Shown: positions 57,501 to 64,000 of the stretch, one piece after another | How positions within the stretch are numbered: the stretch's first letter is position 1 | Layout: every line of letters begins with the position of its first letter | Source of the DNA: Gammaproteobacteria bacterium | Lineage (GTDB): Bacteria > Pseudomonadota > Gammaproteobacteria > Steroidobacterales > Steroidobacteraceae | NCBI GenBank assembly: GCA_027315105.1 | Contig: DAHUYP010000064.1 | Span: 1 to 64,000, forward strand | Reading direction: 5' to 3' | Length of the DNA stretch: 64,000 nucleotides | Notes under the pieces: generated by a model | Seen by the model: only the letters and a program-made list of their open reading frames with translations | The model's database searches: none | What the model was told of the DNA's origin: nothing | Made by a program: the position numbers and the translations under genes

Positions 57501-58026
57501 CGATGCGCTCAATACCCTGGATCAGGCGATGCGCAAGATCGATCGCGAGACGCGCACGCGCTTCGACGATACGTTCACGCGCATCAACGCCGGCCTGAAG
57601 GACAAGTTTCCGCGCCTGTTCGGCGGCGGCCATGCCTATCTCGAGCTGGTCGGCGAGGATCCGCTCAGCGCCGGCGTCGCCGTCATGGCGCGGCCGCCGG
57701 GCAAGCGCAACAGCACCATCTCGCAGCTCTCGGGCGGCGAGAAGGCGCTGACGGCCGTGCCGCTGGTGTTCTCGTTCTTCGATCTCAAGCCGGCGCCGTT
57801 CTGCCTGCTCGACGAGGTCGACGCACCGCTCGATGAGCACAACGTCGGCCGCTTTTGCGATATCGTGCGCGAGATGTCCAATCGCGTGCAGTTCATCTTC
57901 ATCACCCACAACAAGGTCACGATGGAGCTCGCCTCGCAGCTCATCGGCGTGACCATGAACGAGCCGGGGGTCTCGCGCCTGGTCGCGGTCGATATCGACG
58001 AGGCCGTGAAGCTCGCAGTGGTCTGA
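54523..58026 (+). CDS. smc: Chromosome segregation protein SMC
   Basis: Condensin ATPase of 1167 residues. N-terminal head with Walker A GPNGCGKSN (31-39), two long coiled coils separated by the hinge (about 500-660), and a C-terminal head with signature LSGGEKALTAVPLVFSFF and Walker B FCLLDEVDAPLDEHN. AGGA six bases before the ATG at 54523. Gammaproteobacteria such as E. coli use MukBEF instead; this lineage keeps SMC, so ScpA and ScpB should be encoded elsewhere. It leads the smc-zipA-ligA row. Confidence 0.98.
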   Translation: MRLNKIRLAGFKSFVDPTAVHFPGNLTGVVGPNGCGKSNIIDAVRWVMGELSARHLRGDSMADVVFNGSSARKPVGTASVELMFDNSDGKIGGAYAGYSEISLKRAVSRDGSSAYFINGGRCRRKDITQLFLGTGLGSRSYAIIEQGMISRVIEARHDDMRAFIEEAAGISLYKERRRETEMRIADTRENLARLQDLRDEVDKQIRHLQRQANTARRYQELKAQERTLTAELLALRLRELDSGAAVQDGTVRECELAMQQALAEQRSAEAAIEKQREFAGELGAAVQRVQGRYYELGAEVTRTEENIRYTRERRERARTELSQTNANLGTLAQQIVRDEEQLASLRAELAELEPLVEARRHSEQLAASALAEAEAELAGWQQRWETFNRELGAATQSSQVEAARIEQLESQRHRLQAQADRLSLELEALASQQAEAPIAGLSEREAVSRGAAETLGRELDAALSELQALRSATMRTDSQLEQLRREREQARSELLSLEALQKAALREKNARAGAWLSDLAGAAGRPRLAEAIEVGSGWERAVETVLGDYLEAVGVDGLDALEQTLPALDAGSLSFYERSAASAAAPAGTLAAQVSGPQAVRALLERVHTAPSLAAALRQRSQLAAGESLITAAGEWVGRDWLRVNRGGDVHAGVLEREHRLKGLRERCAAADERVRSLEQQMAALRAQVSAAEQRRDAAQTHIQSAHREHAELRGQLEALKARLEAAALRRARIEAEQAEVALDAARSQESLARARAAHEGAMDELARLDEQRLALEDERELRREQAGSARQRAQGAQRELHDGLIRLESRRSAQGSMAAALSRMLEQRAALQAQRASLESTLADGDAPIAELEVRLQDHLARRLEVEAELASWRRQLEDCEHELHALEQRRLAAEERVNAAREAMEQARLAAQESRVRREALLEQFAHTRCELEAVLANLSAEAQIEAWEQRLTELRGDIERLGQVNLAAIDELAEQTERKSYLDRQFTDVSDALNTLDQAMRKIDRETRTRFDDTFTRINAGLKDKFPRLFGGGHAYLELVGEDPLSAGVAVMARPPGKRNSTISQLSGGEKALTAVPLVFSFFDLKPAPFCLLDEVDAPLDEHNVGRFCDIVREMSNRVQFIFITHNKVTMELASQLIGVTMNEPGVSRLVAVDIDEAVKLAVV

Positions 58027-60939
<2,913 letters not shown>

Positions 60940-60954
60940 GCGCCACGGCGCGGC

Positions 60955-60982
60955 TGACCGCCCGGCCCGGCGCGGGCGGTCA
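60955..60982. terminator. Hairpin between the convergent ligA and parvulin genes
   Basis: TGACCGCCCG (60955-60964) pairs perfectly with CGGGCGGTCA (60973-60982) over an 8-base loop. It lies midway between the two stop codons and could act in both directions, but no T-run flanks it. Confidence 0.5.
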
Positions 60983-61002
60983 TGCGCCAGGTCCGGATCG
61001 GG

Positions 61003-61821
61003 CTACAGGTTCTTCTGCACCTGGGCGTTCTTGAGCAGATCGTCCTCGTAGGCCTTGAACTTCTTCTGCTCCACGAGCTGCGACACGCGATCCTTGACCT
61101 GTTCGAGCGGCGGCACCGGCGTATCGCGGGTGTCGATCAGCTGGATGACGTGCCAGCCGTACTGCGACTGCACCGGGGTCTGGGTGAACTCGCCCTTCTT
61201 GAGCGTCACCACCGCGTCGGCGAACGGCTTGACCATGTTGGCCGGCGAGAACCATCCCAGGTCTCCACCCTGCTCCTTGGACGAGTCCATCGAGTCCTTC
61301 TTCGCCAGCTGTTCGAAGTTGGCGCCCTTCTTGAGCTGGTCGATGATCTTCTGGGCGGCCTCCTGGGTCGAGACCAGGATATGGCGCGCGTGATACTGCA
61401 TCTTCGGCATGGCCGCGACCTGCGCCTCGTATTCGGCCTTGATCTCGGCATCGGTGGGCTTCTTGTCCGCCAGATAGTGCTGGGCGCCCGCCTGCTGCAG
61501 GATCTGCAGGCGCGAGAGCGCCAGCAGCGGTGCCGTATCGCCGCTCTTGTCGAGCCCTTCCTTGAGGGCCTGCTGCGCGATGAGCTCGCCGCGAACGAGG
61601 TTGTCGAGCAGCTGCTCGCGCTGCTCGACACTCAGCTCGGAAGCGGGCTTGCCGGCGGTGTTCTTGACGTAGTAGTCGAACATCGCGCGGCTGATGGGCG
61701 TGCCGTTGACGGTCGCAACCGTCCCTTCGGCCGACTGCGCGGGGTTCGCGGTCGGCGCGCCCTTGTTGCAGGCAGCGAGCAGCAGCAGCGCCGCAAACGA
61801 AATTCCTTTGACAATATTCAT
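61003..61821 (-). CDS. Parvulin-type peptidyl-prolyl isomerase lipoprotein
   Basis: 272-residue periplasmic folding factor. Signal with lipobox ALLLLAACNKG (lipidated Cys18), SurA/PrsA-like N-terminal helices (about 35-130), and a parvulin domain (about 142-235: MQYHARHILVST, FEQLAKKDSMD, GGDLGWFSPANMV, QSQYGWHVIQLI). Shorter than SurA (428), closest in plan to PrsA or NifM-like single-domain isomerases. Last gene of a yciB-bolA-parvulin row. Confidence 0.93.
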   Translation of the reverse strand: MNIVKGISFAALLLLAACNKGAPTANPAQSAEGTVATVNGTPISRAMFDYYVKNTAGKPASELSVEQREQLLDNLVRGELIAQQALKEGLDKSGDTAPLLALSRLQILQQAGAQHYLADKKPTDAEIKAEYEAQVAAMPKMQYHARHILVSTQEAAQKIIDQLKKGANFEQLAKKDSMDSSKEQGGDLGWFSPANMVKPFADAVVTLKKGEFTQTPVQSQYGWHVIQLIDTRDTPVPPLEQVKDRVSQLVEQKKFKAYEDDLLKNAQVQKNL

Positions 61822-61846
61822 CGTATTTCCCGTAAGGTTGCGTTGA

Positions 61847-62125
61847 TTACTTGGTGAACTCTTCGGGCGTCAGCGTCTGCATCGCCACGGCATGCAATTC
61901 GGTCTCGAACAGGGGCGCGAGGGCCTGGTTCACCAGGCGGTGACGCTGCAGCGGCCCGAGACCGGCGAAGCGTTGAGACACGATCCGCAGCCGAAAGTGC
62001 CCCTTGCCGCCGGCGCTGGCGTGGCCGGCATGCGCGGCGCTGTCATCGTGCACCTCCAGGTGCGACGGCTGCAGGTGCTGCTCCAGCAGGGCCTGGATCT
62101 GCGCTGTGGTCGCGGGCCTGCTCAT
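61847..62125 (-). CDS. BolA-family protein
   Basis: 92-residue BolA-fold protein: IQALLEQHLQPSHLEVHDDSA, then GHFRLRIVSQRFAGLGPLQRHRLVNQAL (in parts), ending LFETELHAVAMQTLTPEEF. A His/Gly-rich insertion (AAHAGHASAGGKGH) lies between the first two elements, where related proteins place metal-binding His. BolA proteins interact with monothiol glutaredoxins in Fe-S handling. The start overlaps the yciB stop (ATGA at 62122-62125). Confidence 0.93.
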   Translation of the reverse strand: MSRPATTAQIQALLEQHLQPSHLEVHDDSAAHAGHASAGGKGHFRLRIVSQRFAGLGPLQRHRLVNQALAPLFETELHAVAMQTLTPEEFTK

Positions 62126-62679
62126 GAGGCGTGGGCGCCGGGATTGTCGGTGCGGGCGGAGAGCCACAGCGCCTGTGCCATCGCAAACAGCGCGAACGCC
62201 GCGCTCAGCCCGAAGACCTTGAAATTGACCCAGGTGCGCTCGCTGGCGGCGTAGGCGACCCAGAGGTTCGCACCGCCCAGCAGCGCGTAGAACAGCACCC
62301 ACAGCCGGTTCAAGCGCAGCCAGGTGGCGCGCGGCAGCGAATCGCTGCGCTCGACCAGCGGCGCGAGCAGCCGCTGCGCCATGGGTATGCGGCCGATCCA
62401 GGCGCTGCCGAGGCTGGCCAGGGCGACGAGCCAGAGAAATATGGTCGGTTTCCACTTCAGGAAGCGCGGGTCGCGCAGGATCAGGGTGGCGCTGCCGAGC
62501 GCGAGCACCAGCAGCGCGCTCATGGCATGCAGCGGCGGGACGCGCCGCAGCCGCACCAGGTCGAGCAGCACCAGGGCTGCCATGGCGACCATCAGCACGG
62601 CCGTTGCGACGTAGATGCCGCCCAGATAATAGGCTACGAGAAACGCCGCCAGCGGCGCGAGATCGAACAGAGCTTGCAT
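62122..62679 (-). CDS. yciB: Inner-membrane septation protein YciB (IspA/IspZ family)
   Basis: 185 residues with five or six membrane helices (FDLAPLAAFLVAYYLGG, VATAVLMVAMAALVLLDLV, then HAMSALLVLALGSATLIL and others). The motif DPRFLKWKPTIFLWL and RTWVNFKVFGL are characteristic of YciB. Affects envelope integrity and septation in enterics. Followed by a BolA-like gene, a common arrangement. Confidence 0.95.
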   Translation of the reverse strand: MQALFDLAPLAAFLVAYYLGGIYVATAVLMVAMAALVLLDLVRLRRVPPLHAMSALLVLALGSATLILRDPRFLKWKPTIFLWLVALASLGSAWIGRIPMAQRLLAPLVERSDSLPRATWLRLNRLWVLFYALLGGANLWVAYAASERTWVNFKVFGLSAAFALFAMAQALWLSARTDNPGAHAS

Positions 62680-62741
62680 CCGTACATCGAGTCGCCTGAT
62701 TGGGCCGCTATGATAGCGAATCTACCCTCCCGGCGCAGGCC

Positions 62742-63386
62742 ATGGCCCAATTCTTCGAGCTGCATCGGCAGAACCCGCAGCCGCGGCTGATCCGGCGCGC
62801 GGCCGAAATCGTGCGCCAGGGCGGGGTCATTGCCTATCCGACCGACTCCTGCTACGCGCTGGGCTGCCACCTCGGCGATGCCGCCGCCCTGGAGCGCGTG
62901 CGGCGCATCCGCGGGGCCGACCGGCACCACCATTTCACGCTGGTGTGCCGCGACCTGCGCGACATCGGGCGCTTCGCGCGCGTCGATACCTGGCAGTTCC
63001 GGCTGCTCAAGGCCGCCACGCCCGGACCGTTCACCTTCCTGCTGCCGGCCACGCGCGAGACGCCACGGCGGCTGCAACACCCCAAACGGCGCACCATTGG
63101 CATTCGCGTGCCGGATCACCCGGTACCGAAGATGCTGCTCACCGAGCTCGGCGAGCCGCTCATGAGCTCCACCCTGCTGCTGCCGGGCGAGCCGTTGCCG
63201 CTGACCGACGCCGACCAGATCCGCGCCCGGCTCGAGCACCAGCTCGACGCCATCCTGGACGGCGGTCATTGCGGCATCGAGCCCACGACCGTGGTCGATC
63301 TGACGGCCTCGCCGCCGGTCGTGATCCGCCAGGGCAAGGGCAGACTTGCCGGCAGCGAGTGGGAAGTGGTCGGGAACCCCGTATAA
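62742..63386 (+). CDS. yciO: YciO/YrdC/Sua5-family putative RNA-binding or carbamoyltransferase-like protein
   Basis: 214 residues matching YciO from the first residues: MAQFFELHRQNPQPRLIRRA, then GGVIAYPTDSCYALGC, NFTL-like HHFTLVCRDL, KRRTIGIRVPDHP and TTVVDLTASPPVVIRQG. Sua5/TsaC paralogues make threonylcarbamoyl-AMP for tRNA t6A; the role of YciO is less clear. The ATG at 62742 is chosen on this alignment. The stop codon is part of the trpS -10 element. Confidence 0.93.
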   Translation: MAQFFELHRQNPQPRLIRRAAEIVRQGGVIAYPTDSCYALGCHLGDAAALERVRRIRGADRHHHFTLVCRDLRDIGRFARVDTWQFRLLKAATPGPFTFLLPATRETPRRLQHPKRRTIGIRVPDHPVPKMLLTELGEPLMSSTLLLPGEPLPLTDADQIRARLEHQLDAILDGGHCGIEPTTVVDLTASPPVVIRQGKGRLAGSEWEVVGNPV

Positions 63387-63387
63387 T
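63382..63387 (+). promoter_or_regulatory. Perfect -10 element for trpS overlapping the yciO stop
   Basis: TATAAT at 63382-63387 contains the yciO TAA. No good -35 lies 16-18 bases upstream. Expected leader of about 45 bases before the trpS ATG at 63440. Confidence 0.55.
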
Positions 63388-63439
63388 CTGCTCTGTACAA
63401 GCTTAGGGCCCGCCGGCCGCGCGGGGAAAACAGAACAGG

Positions 63440-64000
63440 ATGAGTGCCGTTCCCCAAGGCAAGCGTGTGCTCTCCGGCATGCGCCCCACCGGTCAGCTGC
63501 ATCTGGGCAACTTCCACGGCGCACTGCGCAACTGGGTCGAGTTGCAGTATCAGTATGAGTGCTATTTCTTCGTCGCCGATTGGCACGCCCTGACTACCGG
63601 CTACGAGGATACGGCGGGCCTGCCGCAGGCGGTCCACGAGGTGGTGATCGACTGGCTGGCGGCCGGCCTGAATGCGGGCGTGGCGACGCTGTTCGTGCAA
63701 TCGCACGTGCCCGAGCACGCGGAGCTGCACCTGCTGCTGTCGATGATCACGCCGCTCGGCTGGCTCGAGCGCGTGCCGACCTACAAGGACCAGCAGGAGC
63801 AGCTCAAGGACAAGGATCTCGCTACCTACGGCTTCCTGGGCTATCCGCTGCTGCAGAGCGCCGACATCCTGCTCTATCGGCCGGCGTTCGTGCCGGTCGG
63901 GGAGGATCAGGTGGCGCACGTGGAGATCACGCGCGAGATCGCGCGGCGCTTCAATCACCTCTATGGCCGGGAGCCGGATTTCGAGCACAAGGCCGAGCGC
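63440..64000 (+). CDS. trpS: Tryptophanyl-tRNA synthetase, 5' part (cut by window end)
   Basis: First 187 codons, open at the window edge, so 3' partial (complete bacterial TrpRS about 330-430 residues). Class I synthetase: VLSGMRPTGQLHLGNFHGAL holds the HIGH-type signature (HLGN), followed by FVADWHALT, the LLSMITPLGWLERVPTYKDQ helix, and GYPLLQSADILLYRPAFVPVGEDQ, all typical. The KMSKS loop lies beyond the window. AGGA directly precedes the ATG. It attaches tryptophan to tRNA-Trp. Confidence 0.96.
   Translation, partial: MSAVPQGKRVLSGMRPTGQLHLGNFHGALRNWVELQYQYECYFFVADWHALTTGYEDTAGLPQAVHEVVIDWLAAGLNAGVATLFVQSHVPEHAELHLLLSMITPLGWLERVPTYKDQQEQLKDKDLATYGFLGYPLLQSADILLYRPAFVPVGEDQVAHVEITREIARRFNHLYGREPDFEHKAER

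Overview
The window is 64 kb of dense, high-GC chromosomal DNA, almost certainly from a gammaproteobacterium. ZipA is confined to that class. The lysine aspartokinase/decarboxylase fusion, the lexA-imuA-imuB-dnaE2 cassette, a DksA with most zinc ligands missing, and a TrpR-like gene heading the his operon point towards the Xanthomonadales / Nevskiales / Steroidobacterales neighbourhood. The exact genus cannot be read from this sequence. I see no prophage, insertion sequence, CRISPR array, rRNA or tRNA gene.

Layout. 1-7.0 kb: the end of a chemotaxis cluster (STAS protein, a helical CheZ-like candidate, CheR, CheD, CheB), then a transducer with its own sigma-28-type promoter and a C-terminal CheR/CheB tether, then an HDOD protein. 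7.1-9.2 kb: a Bcr/CflA-type efflux pump and a glutathione transferase. 9.2-15.0 kb (minus): the SOS mutagenesis operon lexA-imuA-imuB-dnaE2, with a 24-bp palindrome at the lexA start. 15.2-16.0 kb: a lone FkbM-like gene. 16.1-21.0 kb (minus): a three-gene signalling operon (PAS histidine kinase, REC-HDOD, REC-degenerate GGDEF-EAL). 21.2-26.0 kb: an L,D-transpeptidase, a SAM hydrolase, a small acidic protein and the LysC-LysA fusion. 26.1-33.5 kb (minus): a complete his operon, hisGDCBHAF(IE), led by a TrpR/YerC-type regulator; hisF appears to start at ATT. 33.6-36.8 kb: a SAM-I-type riboswitch controlling metX-metB, with a 14-bp start/stop tandem array between the two genes, then an exported protein. 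36.8-45.6 kb: the transcription/translation operon rimP-nusA-infB-rbfA/truB-rpsO-pnp, preceded by an attenuator-like leader; rbfA and truB are one continuous reading frame. 45.6-47.1 kb (minus): phaR and dksA. 47.6-53.5 kb (minus): a CusCBA-type copper/silver efflux operon. 53.7-64 kb: a DUF2784-type protein, queF, smc-zipA-ligA, then a parvulin lipoprotein, a BolA-like gene and yciB on the minus strand, yciO, and the 5' part of trpS cut by the window end.

How the parts work together. Most genes sit in tightly coupled operons with ATGA or GTGA overlaps. The recurring oddity is short perfect or near-perfect tandem duplication (units of 9, 14, 15, 16, 17 and 18 bp) placed at gene starts, gene junctions or flexible protein tails. 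In two cases, metX/metB and rbfA/truB, the repeats sit exactly where two cistrons meet and probably change how the second one is translated. These junctions, the CheZ-like protein and the ATT start of hisF are the points most worth checking.
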